Assembly: GCA_036489755.1 (NCBI GenBank)
Contig: DASXFD010000070.1
Coordinates: forward strand, 355,491 to 419,490
Length of the DNA stretch: 64,000 bases
Reading direction: 5' to 3'
Source: JABFXX01 sp036489755
Lineage (GTDB): Bacteria > Myxococcota_A > Polyangia > Haliangiales > Haliangiaceae
Shown: one piece after another, positions 1 to 8,700 of the stretch
Numbering within the stretch: the first letter of the stretch is position 1
How the letters are laid out: each line of letters begins with the position of its first letter
Position numbers and translations under genes: made by a program
The notes under the pieces: generated by a model
What the model was told of the DNA's origin: nothing
Database searches by the model: none
What the model saw: the letters and a program-made list of their open reading frames with translations, nothing else

Positions 1-1
1 C

Positions 2-511
2 AGCAAGGAGCGCAAGGGGCCGATCATCGGGCCAGGCCAGGGCGACCGCGCCTGGTTCCGCGGCTTCTTGAAAGGGCCGAGCGGCGATCGCTACTGGGGC
101 CACACCAAGCTCGGTCCGACCGACGACGCGATGAAGCCCGTCGAGCTGTCCGCAGGGGATCTCGACGATCTCGTCGAGCTGTTGTACGCGCAGAGCGGCG
201 CGGCCGACGTCGACAAGGCGCGCGCCGAGCGCGGCAAGAAGGTGTTCGACGGTGCGTGCACCGATTGCCACTCGATCGGCGAGAGCGAAGCGGGCGGCGA
301 CGCGCCGGGTCTCGGCCTGCTCGGCAGCCGCGACTGGTACACGCGCTTCATCGGCAATCCGAAGGCGAAGATCCACATGGGCGACAAGAGCGAGATGCCG
401 CGGTTCGACAACGATCTGTCGATCGTCGATCGCGACGCGCTCGCCGGTTACCTCGTGTGGCTGCGCACCGCGACGCCGGACGATCTCGCGAAGCTCGGCC
501 CGCTCGACTAA
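2..511 (+). CDS. c-type cytochrome, C-terminal part (gene cut by window edge)
   Basis: The reading frame is open from the first bases of the window, so the start lies upstream and only the C-terminal ~170 residues are present. The visible part carries one complete class I haem site: CTDCH (near 256-270) and a later Met in the context EMPRF that could be the sixth ligand. Before it is a segment reading WFRGFLKGPSGDRYWG followed by DAMKPV, which looks like the end of another cytochrome c domain whose CXXCH lies outside the window. A tandem di-haem cytochrome c is therefore likely, acting in periplasmic or quinol-oxidase/bc-type electron transfer. An internal TTG at 68 is not a convincing start. 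fumA begins 9 nt after the stop. Confidence 0.75.
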   Translation, partial: SKERKGPIIGPGQGDRAWFRGFLKGPSGDRYWGHTKLGPTDDAMKPVELSAGDLDDLVELLYAQSGAADVDKARAERGKKVFDGACTDCHSIGESEAGGDAPGLGLLGSRDWYTRFIGNPKAKIHMGDKSEMPRFDNDLSIVDRDALAGYLVWLRTATPDDLAKLGPLD

Positions 512-514
512 AGT
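509..514 (+). promoter_or_regulatory. -10-like hexamer TAAAGT directly upstream of fumA
   Basis: TAAAGT overlaps the stop codon of the cytochrome gene and lies exactly 6 nt before the fumA ATG. If it is a sigma-70 -10 element, transcription would begin at the start codon and give a leaderless fumA mRNA. No purine-rich ribosome site is present. The same arrangement recurs at about twenty genes in this window. The call is inferred from spacing alone. Confidence 0.4.
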
Positions 515-520
515 CCGCGC

Positions 521-2173
521 ATGTCGTCGTTCGCGTACCAAGAGCTGTTGCCCGCCGGTGATCACGAGGACACGCCCTACCGCAAGCTGACCGGCGATTT
601 CGTGAGCACGCTGGCGGCCGGTTCGCGGTCGTTTCTCGAGGTCCAGCCCGAGGCGCTCACGCTGCTCACGCGCACCGCGATGCGCGACATCGCGCACCTG
701 CTCCGGCCCGGTCACCTCGCGCAGCTGCGCAAGATCCTCGACGACAAGGACGCGTCGCCGAACGATCATTTCGTCGCGCTCGAGCTGCTCAAGAACGCGA
801 ACATCGCCGCCGGCGGCGTGTTGCCCGGCTGTCAGGACACCGGCACGGCGATCGTGATGGGCAAGAAGGGCCAGTGGGTCGTCACCGGCGACGAGCCCGA
901 CGAGATCGCGATCTCGCGCGGCATCTACGACACGTATCAGACGTCGAACCTTCGCTACTCGCAGGTCTCGCCGATCGACATGTTCGAGGAGAAGAACACC
1001 GGGACGAACCTGCCGGCGCAGATCGAGATCTTCGCGACCGCCGGCGACGAGTATCACTTCCTGTTCATGGCCAAGGGCGGCGGCTCGGCGAACAAGAGCC
1101 TGCTCTTCCAGGAGACGAAGGCGCTGCTGAACCCGAGCTCGCTCGCGAAGTTCCTCGATCAGAAGCTGCGCTCGCTCGGCACCGCGGCATGTCCGCCGTA
1201 TCACCTCGCGGTCGTGATCGGCGGCACGAGCGCCGAGCACACGCTGAAGACCGCGAAGCTCGCGTCCGCGCGCTACCTCGATCACCTGCCGACGGCGGGG
1301 AGCCCCAAAGGGCACGCGTATCGCGACCTCGAGTGGGAAGCGAAGGTCGTGGAGATCGCGCGCCAGACCGGCATCGGCGCGCAGTTCGGCGGCAAATATT
1401 TCTGCCACGACGCGCGCGTGATCCGGCTGCCGCGTCATGGCGCGAGCTGTCCCGTCGCGATCGCGGTGAGCTGCTCCGCCGATCGCCAGGCGCTCGGCAA
1501 GATCACGCGAGACGGCGTGTTCGTCGAGCAGCTCGAGAGCGAGCCGGCGAAGTACCTGCCCGAGGTCACCCACGCTGACCTCGGCGGCGACGTCGTGCAG
1601 ATCGATCTGACGCGGCCGATGACCGAGATCCGCGCGGCGCTGTCGAAGTATCCGATCCGCACGCGGCTGTCGCTGACCGGGCCGCTGATCGTCGCGCGCG
1701 ACATCGCGCACGCGAAGCTGAAAGAGCGGCTCGATCGCGGCGAGGGGCTGCCGCAGTACGTCAAGGATCATGCGGTCTACTACGCAGGTCCGGCGAAGAC
1801 GCCGGTGGGCTACGCGTCGGGCTCGTTCGGCCCGACCACCGCGGGTCGCATGGATAGCTACGTCGAGCTGTTCCAGCAAAACGGCGCGAGCCTGGTGATG
1901 CTCGCGAAGGGCAACCGCAGCAAGGAAGTGACAGACGCGTGCCGCGCCCACGGCGGTTTCTACTTGGGATCGATCGGTGGTCCGGCCGCTCGGCTGGCAA
2001 AGGACTGCATCAAGCACGTCGAAGTTGTCGAATACGCGGAGCTCGGCATGGAAGCGGTGTGGAAGATCGACGTGGTCGACTTCCCCGCGTTCATCGTCGT
2101 CGATGATAAAGGCAACGACTTCTTCGCCGGCATCGTCGGCGGTGCGGGCGCGAAGCAGCTCACCGTGAAGTGA
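521..2173 (+). CDS. fumA: class I fumarate hydratase (fumarase A type)
   Basis: Converts fumarate and malate in the TCA cycle using an oxygen-sensitive [4Fe-4S] cluster; cytosolic. At 550 residues it matches the single-chain FumA/FumB form, not the split archaeal form. The three cluster cysteines are recognisable: C104 (in LPGCQDTGTA), C224 (TAACPPYH) and C318 (AVSCSADR), nearly the same numbering as in E. coli FumA (105, 224, 318). The C-terminal part contains the conserved GRMDSYVELFQ and GGPAARLAKDCI segments. The ATG at 521 is 6 nt after a -10-like hexamer and has no Shine-Dalgarno, which suggests leaderless expression. Other TCA genes (sucCD, icd, mdh) lie elsewhere in the window, not in an operon with it. 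Confidence 0.96.
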   Translation: MSSFAYQELLPAGDHEDTPYRKLTGDFVSTLAAGSRSFLEVQPEALTLLTRTAMRDIAHLLRPGHLAQLRKILDDKDASPNDHFVALELLKNANIAAGGVLPGCQDTGTAIVMGKKGQWVVTGDEPDEIAISRGIYDTYQTSNLRYSQVSPIDMFEEKNTGTNLPAQIEIFATAGDEYHFLFMAKGGGSANKSLLFQETKALLNPSSLAKFLDQKLRSLGTAACPPYHLAVVIGGTSAEHTLKTAKLASARYLDHLPTAGSPKGHAYRDLEWEAKVVEIARQTGIGAQFGGKYFCHDARVIRLPRHGASCPVAIAVSCSADRQALGKITRDGVFVEQLESEPAKYLPEVTHADLGGDVVQIDLTRPMTEIRAALSKYPIRTRLSLTGPLIVARDIAHAKLKERLDRGEGLPQYVKDHAVYYAGPAKTPVGYASGSFGPTTAGRMDSYVELFQQNGASLVMLAKGNRSKEVTDACRAHGGFYLGSIGGPAARLAKDCIKHVEVVEYAELGMEAVWKIDVVDFPAFIVVDDKGNDFFAGIVGGAGAKQLTVK

Positions 2174-2196
2174 ATTTCTATGCGACGCTGATCGCG

Positions 2197-3036
2197 ATGC
2201 GAGTGCTCGTCCTCGCCGCGGTCGCGGGCTGTGGGTTCAATCCGGGAAACGGATCGAGCGACGCACCGATCAACGCGACGAGCGATGGGCCGATCGACTC
2301 GAACGGCATGGCGGTGCACCTCGACGCGCCCGGCTCGAGCGGTCCGGCGTGCTACGCGCCGGATCCGTCGGGGCTCTTGCTGTGTCTCGAGCTCGACGAC
2401 ACGAATCTCAGCGGCTCGGGCGTCGCGCACGACGGCGGACCGCTGCACCACGACGCGACCGTGACGAACGGCCAGCCGATCATGCGCACCGTGCCGAGCT
2501 TGTCGCCCGCGCAGCAGATCGGAACGAGCGAAGCGAGCACGCTGACGACGATCGAGACGCCGAACAGCAGCGACTTCTACGTGCAAGCCGTCACGCTGAT
2601 GGCGTGGGTCTCGCCGGTCGACACGCCGGAGGCCGAGTACACGCTGATCGAGAAGTCGCAGCAGTGGACGATGTACATCGACGACGACGGCGAGCTCGAG
2701 TGCATGTTCCAGTCGGGCGACAACGTCGACGGCGCGATCGGAGCGACGCTGCCAGTCGGCTCGTGGTCGCTGGCCGCGTGCACCTACGATGGCTCGAACG
2801 CGTGCGCGTACGTCGAGGCCGGCAGCTCGGGCAACAACCAGAAGCAGTGCCAGGGCATCGAGATCGGCCAGCTCAACGGCGAGAACGTCCACGGCGTGGT
2901 GGTCGGCGCGCGATGGGATACCACCGGCAGCGCCATCGACGATCACCTGATCGGCTCGATCGACTCGGTGCGGATCTTCGATCGTGCGCTCACCGAAACC
3001 GAGATCTGCACCGGCGGCGGTCGCACCGGCTGTTGA
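2197..3036 (+). CDS. LamG/concanavalin-A-like domain lipoprotein
   Basis: A secreted lipoprotein: the ATG at 2197 gives a short signal MRVLVLAAVAGC with lipobox AVAGC, followed by a Gly/Ser/Asp-rich spacer. The rest is one LamG-type jelly-roll domain, with segments such as FYVQAVTLMAWVSPV, EYTLIEKSQQWTMYI and the terminal IGSIDSVRIFDRALTETEI that is typical of LamG_3 domains. It probably binds carbohydrate or protein at the cell surface; the ligand is unknown. A GTG at 2170 in the same frame overlaps the fumA stop (GTGA) and could couple the two genes, but it would add nine residues in front of the signal peptide. The stop overlaps the next start by one base. Confidence 0.8.
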   Translation: MRVLVLAAVAGCGFNPGNGSSDAPINATSDGPIDSNGMAVHLDAPGSSGPACYAPDPSGLLLCLELDDTNLSGSGVAHDGGPLHHDATVTNGQPIMRTVPSLSPAQQIGTSEASTLTTIETPNSSDFYVQAVTLMAWVSPVDTPEAEYTLIEKSQQWTMYIDDDGELECMFQSGDNVDGAIGATLPVGSWSLAACTYDGSNACAYVEAGSSGNNQKQCQGIEIGQLNGENVHGVVVGARWDTTGSAIDDHLIGSIDSVRIFDRALTETEICTGGGRTGC

Positions 3037-4262
3037 TGCCACACGTCGGGATCGATTTCGGCACGACTAACTCGGCCGTCGCGATCGCGAGCGACGCGGG
3101 CGACGTCGAGCTCGTGCCGCTCGCCGGCGCGCGCACGTGGCGGACGGTGTTGTTCTTCGAGTCGGGCGGCCAGCTCACCGCCGGCGCGCCCGCGATCGCG
3201 CGCTACCTCGAGACCGGCGGCGACGGCCGGCTCGTGCAATCGATCAAGAGCCACCTGACGAGCGCGTCGTTCACGAAGACGTCGATCCTCGGCCGGCGGT
3301 GGGCGCTCGACGACATGATCGCGGCGTACTTGCGGCAGATCCGCGCGGCGTCGCCGGTCGAGCTCGGCACGCGCGCGGTGGTCGGCCGGCCGGTGCGCTA
3401 CTGGGGCGCGGAGCGGGCCGACGACGACGAGCGCGCACTCGATCGCATGCGCGCGGCGCTCGCGAAGGCCGGCTTCACCGACGTGGTGTTCGAGCTCGAG
3501 CCGGTCGGCGCGGCGGCGCGCTACGCGGCGCGGCTCGATCGCGACGAGCTGATCGTGGTCGCCGATTTCGGCGGCGGCACGACGGACTTCTCGGCGATCC
3601 GCGTCGGCCGCGGCGAGGCCAACGTGCTCGCGAGCGGCGGCATCGGCGTCTCGGGCGACGCGTTCGACGCGCGCGTGATCGACGCGGTCGTCGCGCCTGC
3701 GCTCGGCAGCGGCTCGCGCTATCGCGTCGACGAGATGGGCGGTACCGCGCCGGTGCCGGCGTGGCTGTACAGCCACCTGCGGCGCTGGCACCTGTTGTCG
3801 TTCTTGAAAGAGGAGTCGACGCAACGCTTGCTCGCCCGCGTCGCGCACGGCACCGAGGCACCGGCGGCGATCGAGCGGCTCACGCGCGTGGTCGACGAGG
3901 ATCTCGGGCTGCCGCTGCACCAGGCCGTCGAAGGCGCGAAAGTGCGGCTGTCGCACGGCGATGCCGATCGCGTCGCGCTCGGTGCGCTCGAGCTCGATCT
4001 GCCGATCACGCGCGCCGACTTCGACGCCTGGATCACCGAAGATCTCGATGCGATCGATGGCGTGCTCGACGACGTGCTCGCGCGTGCAGGTGTGAGTGCC
4101 GGCGAGGTCGACCGCGTGTTCGCGACCGGCGGCTCTTCGCTCGTGCCGGCGGTGCAGGCTCGGCTCGCCGCGCGGTTCGGCGGCGACAAGGTCGTCGGCG
4201 GCGAGGAGCTGACGAGCGTCGCGTGGGGCCTCGCGGCGCGCGCGCGCCAGCTATTCGGGTGA
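3036..4262 (+). CDS. Hsp70-family protein of the YegD type
   Basis: 408-residue actin/Hsp70-fold ATPase without the C-terminal substrate-binding domain of DnaK. The phosphate-1 loop is DFGTTNSA (7-14), the phosphate-2 motif is ADFGGGTTD (176-184), the conserved FELEPVGAA segment lies at 152-160, and an adenosine-type loop reading ATGGSSLVP is near the C terminus. This is the build of E. coli YegD, a poorly understood Hsp70 relative; a chaperone or folding-sensor role is inference. The ATG overlaps the TGA of the LamG gene (TGATG), so the two are probably translated together. The same frame is open further upstream, but the glycine-rich N terminus fixes the start here. Confidence 0.85.
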   Translation: MPHVGIDFGTTNSAVAIASDAGDVELVPLAGARTWRTVLFFESGGQLTAGAPAIARYLETGGDGRLVQSIKSHLTSASFTKTSILGRRWALDDMIAAYLRQIRAASPVELGTRAVVGRPVRYWGAERADDDERALDRMRAALAKAGFTDVVFELEPVGAAARYAARLDRDELIVVADFGGGTTDFSAIRVGRGEANVLASGGIGVSGDAFDARVIDAVVAPALGSGSRYRVDEMGGTAPVPAWLYSHLRRWHLLSFLKEESTQRLLARVAHGTEAPAAIERLTRVVDEDLGLPLHQAVEGAKVRLSHGDADRVALGALELDLPITRADFDAWITEDLDAIDGVLDDVLARAGVSAGEVDRVFATGGSSLVPAVQARLAARFGGDKVVGGEELTSVAWGLAARARQLFG

Positions 4263-4374
4263 CTGCTTGGCAATCGTCGGCGTCACGAGAGCAGCGCGCG
4301 TGTGATCGCCGACCTCGTCGTCGTGCGCGCCGGGACGTGGTCAGTCGCGAACATCGTGCACGCGTTGTAAGCGC

Positions 4375-5256
4375 CTACGGCGCGGGGTGAGCCTTCAAGA
4401 ACTTGTCGAGCGTCGCGTCGAACGCCGCCGGATCGTCGAGCATCACGAAGTGCTTCGTCTTCGCGATCACGACGATCTCGTGATCGGGGATCGACTTGAC
4501 CATCGTGCGATACATCTGCTGATAGCCGCCGTCGGCGAGCACGAGCAAGAGCGGCGCGTGGATCGCCGCGATCTTGTCGCGCAGGTCGGTCGTGACGAGC
4601 TCGTAGATCGCGTCGCCCATCGTCTGGCGATCCGACTTCGTGATCGCCGCCAGAAACGGCTCGATCTCTTTCGGATCGCTGACCATCGACGTGTACGCGG
4701 TGCGCACTTGATCGGGGAGCTCGTCGTCGCCGGCCTGTGCCCACGCGTTGCGCAAGACCTGCGCGGTTTCTTGATCGGAGGCATCGGCCGCGAGCGCGGG
4801 CCCGGCATCGACGACGATCACGCCGCCGATCAGATCGGGCGCCGTCGCCGCCAGCCAGTACGCGATGAAGCCGCCCATGCTGTGGCCGACGATGATCGGT
4901 TTGACGAGCTTGTGTGCGTGGATGTAGCGGACGAGCTCGCGGCGCACCGTCGCGGCGAGCGGCGGCTTGGTCGCCTTGACCCCCGCGAAGCCGGCGAGCG
5001 TGAGCACGTGTGATTCCACCGAGTCGCCGAGGTGGGCGACCGTCTCGTTCCAGATCGAGCCGGGGCAGCCGAGGCCCGGGATGAAGATGACGGGCCGGCC
5101 GTCGCCCGAGACCCTCGCGACGAACGAGTGCGGCTTGTAGGCGGCGCTGTCGACGAACGGGTCGCCGCTGTCATCGTCGTCGGATGCGACCGCGTGCTTG
5201 CCCGGCGACGCGCCGCACGCGACGACGACGATCAGCAACGGGACGAGCCGGAACAT
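4375..5256 (-). CDS. alpha/beta-hydrolase lipoprotein
   Basis: A 293-residue alpha/beta-hydrolase with an N-terminal lipoprotein signal (MFRLVPLLIVVVAC). Key elements are the oxyanion-hole region VIFIPGLGCPGS, the nucleophile elbow GHSMGG, an acidic strand end (VVVDAG, then LLLVLADGG) and a C-terminal His in KTKHFVMLDDP. An esterase or lipase-like activity at the outer membrane or periplasm is likely; the substrate is unknown. The ATG at 5256 is preceded, 7 nt upstream, by a TACTGT -10-like hexamer. Longer in-frame starts would bury the signal peptide. It converges with the Hsp70 gene, leaving 112 nt between stops in which I see no clear hairpin. Confidence 0.85.
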   Translation of the reverse strand: MFRLVPLLIVVVACGASPGKHAVASDDDDSGDPFVDSAAYKPHSFVARVSGDGRPVIFIPGLGCPGSIWNETVAHLGDSVESHVLTLAGFAGVKATKPPLAATVRRELVRYIHAHKLVKPIIVGHSMGGFIAYWLAATAPDLIGGVIVVDAGPALAADASDQETAQVLRNAWAQAGDDELPDQVRTAYTSMVSDPKEIEPFLAAITKSDRQTMGDAIYELVTTDLRDKIAAIHAPLLLVLADGGYQQMYRTMVKSIPDHEIVVIAKTKHFVMLDDPAAFDATLDKFLKAHPAP

Positions 5257-5293
5257 CGGCGTCACAGTAGCGCAACTTCGCTGCGCGTCCCGT

Positions 5294-5482
5294 CTAACGG
5301 ATCGGCGTGACCCAAATTCCGGCGATCGCGTCGCTGCCAAACACGAAGCTCTCGGCGTCGCGCGCGATCACCGTGCCGGTGGCGCTCGTGGTCGCGTCCT
5401 GCAGCGTGAGCCCGTACGCGAAGCCGGTCTCGAGGGCCGAGTTTTTCGTAGCCTCGAACAGGACGCTGGTCGAGTCGCTCAC
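5294..5482 (-). CDS. small hypothetical protein (62 aa, GTG start)
   Basis: This frame gives a protein of normal composition (VSDSTSVLFEATKNSALETG... ending IAGIWVTPIR). The frame upstream of the GTG becomes Arg-rich shadow sequence, so the coding part probably begins at 5482. There is no recognisable domain, signal or good ribosome site. It could be a real small gene or the 3' remnant of a longer one disrupted upstream. It sits between the hydrolase and another small minus-strand ORF. Confidence 0.45.
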   Translation of the reverse strand: MSDSTSVLFEATKNSALETGFAYGLTLQDATTSATGTVIARDAESFVFGSDAIAGIWVTPIR

Positions 5483-5526
5483 GGCACGCCAACACGAGCG
5501 TCCGCATCGCCCGGTGGTACGACGAT

Positions 5527-5826
5527 TCACGGGTCGTCGCCGGGCACGAAGCTGTCGACGGAGCTGCCGCGCCGCAGATCGACGACGCCTTCGACCGCGC
5601 ACGCGGCGAGCGCTTGCACGACGTGGGCGGCCGAGAACGGATCGGCGACGTCGAGCCGCGCGTGGATGCTCAGCGTCGTGCCGCGCCGCGTGAACCACGG
5701 CAGCCAGTCGTCGAGATCGTCGTCGTCGTGAAGCACGGCGCGCGCGGCTTCGAGCGCGAGCTCGAGCGCGAGCCCGAGCGCACGATAGTCGCGTAGCGAT
5801 ACGATCCGTGTAGCTCGATCATGCAT
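5527..5826 (-). CDS. small hypothetical protein (99 aa)
   Basis: Starts at an ATG (MHDRATRIVSLRDYRALG) and ends VDSFVPGDDP. It has an acidic central patch (HDDDDLDDWLPW) and an alpha/beta-looking composition, with no transmembrane segment or known motif. The longer frame upstream of this ATG is a shadow of the TIGR02996 gene. It follows that gene by 47 nt on the same strand, so the two may be co-transcribed. Function unknown. Confidence 0.55.
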   Translation of the reverse strand: MHDRATRIVSLRDYRALGLALELALEAARAVLHDDDDLDDWLPWFTRRGTTLSIHARLDVADPFSAAHVVQALAACAVEGVVDLRRGSSVDSFVPGDDP

Positions 5827-5873
5827 TCGATCTACGCGTCGCCGGTGCGCGCGGCTTCGCGGCTCGGTGACGT

Positions 5874-7451
5874 TTAGGTTTCGGTCACGGTCACGCCGGC
5901 GAGCGCTTCGCGAAGCTCGACGCGTGCGGTGTCGGGAATCTGGATGTCCGCGCGGCGCGGCAGCACGAACGCCTCGGTCGCCGTGATCGCGACGGTGAAG
6001 TAGCCGCCGGTTGCGGTCACGCGCCGCAGCGTCGGGCGCGCGCGCACGAGGCCGAGCCACGACGTCAGCGAGCTCGCCGCGTTGTAGAGCACGTGGAGCG
6101 TCTCGAGCTGGCCACCGAATGGCGCCGCGAACAGCCACGCGTAGGCGGCGGCATCGCGCTCGAACATCTCGCCGTCGCGAGTTTCGGTTTGCCGCCACTC
6201 GATCGGCGCGAGCTCGAGCCGGAGCTCGCGCAGCTTTGGCAGACCGGTCGTGCCGGCGAGCGCACGCAACCCGGCACTCGACGGCGTGGCGCCCTTGAGC
6301 CCATCGCTCGCGTTCAGCGGCGTGGCGAGCCCGAGCACCTCGAGGCGCGGGAACGTCGCGGTCGCGAGGCACGCGAGGCCGGAGTCGGGCACGCGGATCA
6401 CTTCGACGAGCGAGCGCATCGCCGGTGCGAGCTTCGCGTAGCTCGAGCACGTCATGTGCGTGACGGTCGCCCACTCGGGACGGTCGAAGATCGCGTCGAC
6501 CTCGACCTTGCGCGTGACGCCGGCCTCGCAGCGCGCGAGGAAGCCTCGCTCGAACACCGCGGTCGAGACCTTGACCGCGCGCGCGAGCGGACCGAGCAGC
6601 GCGCTCTTGTGCTTGCCGAGGATCGCCTTCGCACGCCGCGCGGCCTCCGGCGAATCGGAGAGCTGCGCGACGATCAGCTCGCCGCGCGGATCGCCCGCGG
6701 CCTGCAGCGCGTCGGCACACACGAGCCGGCGCGCGTCGTCGAACGGATCCGCGAGCACGGCATCGAGGAGCGACGTGCTCTCGGCGACCGGTCGCGGCTT
6801 GGCGGCGATCGGCTCGCTGCGTGCGATCGCGTCGGCGAGCTCGGCGAGGATCGGCGCGAGCTCGGCGGGCAGCGGCGGCACGCCGTCGGGAAACCGCGCG
6901 AGCAACACGCGGCGCGTCCGCTCCGCACGTGCGACCGACGCCGCCATCGCCTTCGACACGTCGAGCTCGGCCTGCGTGCGCGTGCACGCGGCCGTTACTC
7001 GATCGATCGCGCGCGGATCGCCCGCCGCGTCGAGCAGCTTGAACGCGCGCGTGTGGACTTTGATCCACGCCGACGAGGCCGTGTGGATCGCGAGCATGCC
7101 GATCAGCGTGGCCACGACCTGCGGATCGTCGGCGAGGTCCGGCAGCTCGTCGAGACATGCGCCGACGACCGCCGCTTTCGCCGGCTCGGCGCGCTCGGCG
7201 AGGCTCGCGAGCAAGCCGCCGAGCACGAGCGGGTCGCCCTGTCGCGCCGTCGCGATCCACGCGGCCTGCCACGCCTTCGGCGTCTTCGCGGTGTCGGGCC
7301 ACGAGGTGATCCGGCCGGCCCGCTCGAGCAGCGCGGCGAGCTCGTCGCACCGGCACGCGCGCCACGCGTCGCGCAGCGTTGGGTAGAAGCTCGGATCGCG
7401 CCCGTCGAGCTGGGCGCGCGCGTCGCGCAGGCGCTCCGCGAGCTCGGTCAT
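5874..7451 (-). CDS. TIGR02996-domain protein with leucine-rich-like C-terminal half
   Basis: 525 residues. The centre contains the TIGR02996 'repeat-companion' signature (SLLDAVLADPFDDARRLVCA... GDPRGELIVAQL), a short motif typical of myxobacterial and planctomycete proteins and usually joined to leucine-rich repeats. The C-terminal half has irregular LRR-like lines (FPRLEVLGLATPL, LPKLRELRLELAPI, LETLHVLYNAASSL). The N-terminal 250 residues look like helical repeats. No signal peptide, so probably a cytosolic protein-interaction factor. Its ATG overlaps the sixA stop by four bases (ATGA), indicating coupling. A second TIGR02996 protein, with WGR domains, lies at 21.5-23.1 kb. Confidence 0.75.
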   Translation of the reverse strand: MTELAERLRDARAQLDGRDPSFYPTLRDAWRACRCDELAALLERAGRITSWPDTAKTPKAWQAAWIATARQGDPLVLGGLLASLAERAEPAKAAVVGACLDELPDLADDPQVVATLIGMLAIHTASSAWIKVHTRAFKLLDAAGDPRAIDRVTAACTRTQAELDVSKAMAASVARAERTRRVLLARFPDGVPPLPAELAPILAELADAIARSEPIAAKPRPVAESTSLLDAVLADPFDDARRLVCADALQAAGDPRGELIVAQLSDSPEAARRAKAILGKHKSALLGPLARAVKVSTAVFERGFLARCEAGVTRKVEVDAIFDRPEWATVTHMTCSSYAKLAPAMRSLVEVIRVPDSGLACLATATFPRLEVLGLATPLNASDGLKGATPSSAGLRALAGTTGLPKLRELRLELAPIEWRQTETRDGEMFERDAAAYAWLFAAPFGGQLETLHVLYNAASSLTSWLGLVRARPTLRRVTATGGYFTVAITATEAFVLPRRADIQIPDTARVELREALAGVTVTET

Positions 7452-7921
7452 CGCTCCATGAAGTACGGCACGATCTGCTCGAGATCGGCGCGCGCGCTGA
7501 ACGTCGGCTGCTTGTCTTCGATCGCGAAGCACTGCGCGGTGTAGAACGACGGAAACGACGGCACGCCGAGGAGCAGCGCACCGAGCGACATGATCGACGG
7601 CGAATGGCCGACGACGATCACGGAGCCGCCGGTCGCGAGCAGGGCGTCCGCGGCGACGCGCGGGTGTGCGGCCGGCTCGAGGGAGCGCAGCGAACGGATC
7701 TCGCGCAGGTAGTCGAGACCTTGCGCGAGCAGCTCGGCGGTCTGCACCGCGCGGGGCAGCGGCGAGCTCATGATCGCGTCGGGCTCGACCGGCAGCGAGC
7801 GCAACAGGCGCGCGAGCACGCGAACCGCCTCGCGGCCGCGCGGCGATAGCCAGCGGTCGCGGTCGCTGCCGGCGTCTTCTTCGGGAACCGCTTCGCCGTG
7901 GCGGACGAGAAAGATGCGCAC
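7448..7921 (-). CDS. sixA: SixA-type phosphohistidine phosphatase
   Basis: 157-residue histidine phosphatase of the SixA branch. The catalytic RHG motif is at 7-9 (LVRHGEA), LSPRGREAV and SSPLPRAVQTAELL follow, and the second catalytic His is in VVGHSPS. Family members dephosphorylate phosphohistidine on proteins such as HPt domains or PTS components. The start is GTG at 7921, 7 nt after a TAAGCT -10-like hexamer. The stop overlaps the ATG of the TIGR02996 gene. The next minus-strand gene upstream ends 10 nt before this start. Confidence 0.88.
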   Translation of the reverse strand: MRIFLVRHGEAVPEEDAGSDRDRWLSPRGREAVRVLARLLRSLPVEPDAIMSSPLPRAVQTAELLAQGLDYLREIRSLRSLEPAAHPRVAADALLATGGSVIVVGHSPSIMSLGALLLGVPSFPSFYTAQCFAIEDKQPTFSARADLEQIVPYFMER

Positions 7922-7931
7922 GGCCCAAAGC

Positions 7932-8546
7932 TTACGCGAGCAACGACGCGATCGCCTCCACGTGCGGTGCGAGAAACTCGGCGCGCTCGATGCGGTGGTG
8001 GCGGACGTCGGCCGTGCCGTCCGCGAAGATGATGCGGACCGCTGCGCCGAGATTACCGAAGAACGTGCGGAGCCACGGCCCGACGTGGTTGCGTCCCGCG
8101 TGAGCCTCGAAATGCCGGCCGGCGGTGACGATGCACGTCACGCGTTTGCCGCCGAGCATGCCGCGCAGGCCCTGGGGCGTGCTCGCGATCGTCACGCCGA
8201 AGCGCACGAGCTGATCGGCCCACAGCTTCATTGTCGCCGGTGGACCCCAGTTATGCATCGGCATGCCGATCACGACGTCGTCGGCCGCGACGAGCTCGGC
8301 GACGAGCTCGGTCGATTGCGCGAGCAGCGCGTGCTGGGCGGGCGAGCGCTCGGCCTCGGGCGCGTAGCTCGCCGCAATCCACACGGCGTCGAGCGGCGGG
8401 ATCGACGTGGTCGCGAGATCGCGCGCGACGATCCGGCCCTGCGGGTGCGCACCGCGCCAGCGGCGTGCGTATTCGCGTGTGAGCGCGCGAGAGATCGACG
8501 TTTCGCCCATCGGGCTGCAATCGACGTGAAGCAGTGTGGTCGCCAT
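7932..8546 (-). CDS. FMN-dependent NAD(P)H oxidoreductase, AzoR-like flavodoxin fold
   Basis: 204 residues with the flavodoxin-fold N terminus of azoreductase/acyl-carrier-phosphodiesterase-type quinone reductases: LLHVDCSPMGETSISRAL for phosphate binding, then IGMPMHNWGPPATMKLWADQ, which resembles the P-M-Y/H-N-F/W-x-x-P flavin-binding stretch of AzoR, and GKRVTCIVTAGRHF. The expected role is two-electron reduction of quinones or azo compounds. The start is ATG 8546; longer in-frame starts lack the strand-1 pattern. It is divergent from the OmpA lipoprotein gene across 154 nt. Exact substrate not deducible. Confidence 0.85.
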   Translation of the reverse strand: MATTLLHVDCSPMGETSISRALTREYARRWRGAHPQGRIVARDLATTSIPPLDAVWIAASYAPEAERSPAQHALLAQSTELVAELVAADDVVIGMPMHNWGPPATMKLWADQLVRFGVTIASTPQGLRGMLGGKRVTCIVTAGRHFEAHAGRNHVGPWLRTFFGNLGAAVRIIFADGTADVRHHRIERAEFLAPHVEAIASLLA

Positions 8547-8669
8547 ACCGGTAGTCGAACGGGGGCAGGCCGGATCGACTGCGCCATTTGCGTAAGGCGC
8601 CGCACCGTCGGGCGCCCCGCGAGGTGCTCGCACAGGCCGTCCAAAATCGCGCCTGCTGCCACCAACCGT

Positions 8670-8695
8670 GATAATGGTTGCAGCACCAACGGAGG
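8670..8695 (+). promoter_or_regulatory. putative -10 (GATAAT) and ribosome site (GGAGG) of the OmpA lipoprotein
   Basis: GATAAT at 8670-8675 lies about 25 nt before the ATG, and GGAGG at 8691-8695 has optimal spacing for it. This gene therefore looks leadered, unlike many neighbours that carry the -10-like hexamer right before the start. No convincing -35 is visible. The divergent AzoR-like gene shares the spacer. Confidence 0.4.
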
Positions 8696-8700
8696 ATGCC

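Noticed and set aside
2349..3035. N-terminal extension of the Hsp70-like frame
   Set aside because: The extension is an Arg-rich shadow of the LamG gene; the family N terminus begins at the ATG at 3036.
6093..7544. Long plus-strand open frame (483 aa) opposite the TIGR02996 gene
   Set aside because: Arg/Glu/Ala-rich shadow typical of high-GC antisense frames; the minus-strand frame has recognisable motifs and a coupled start.
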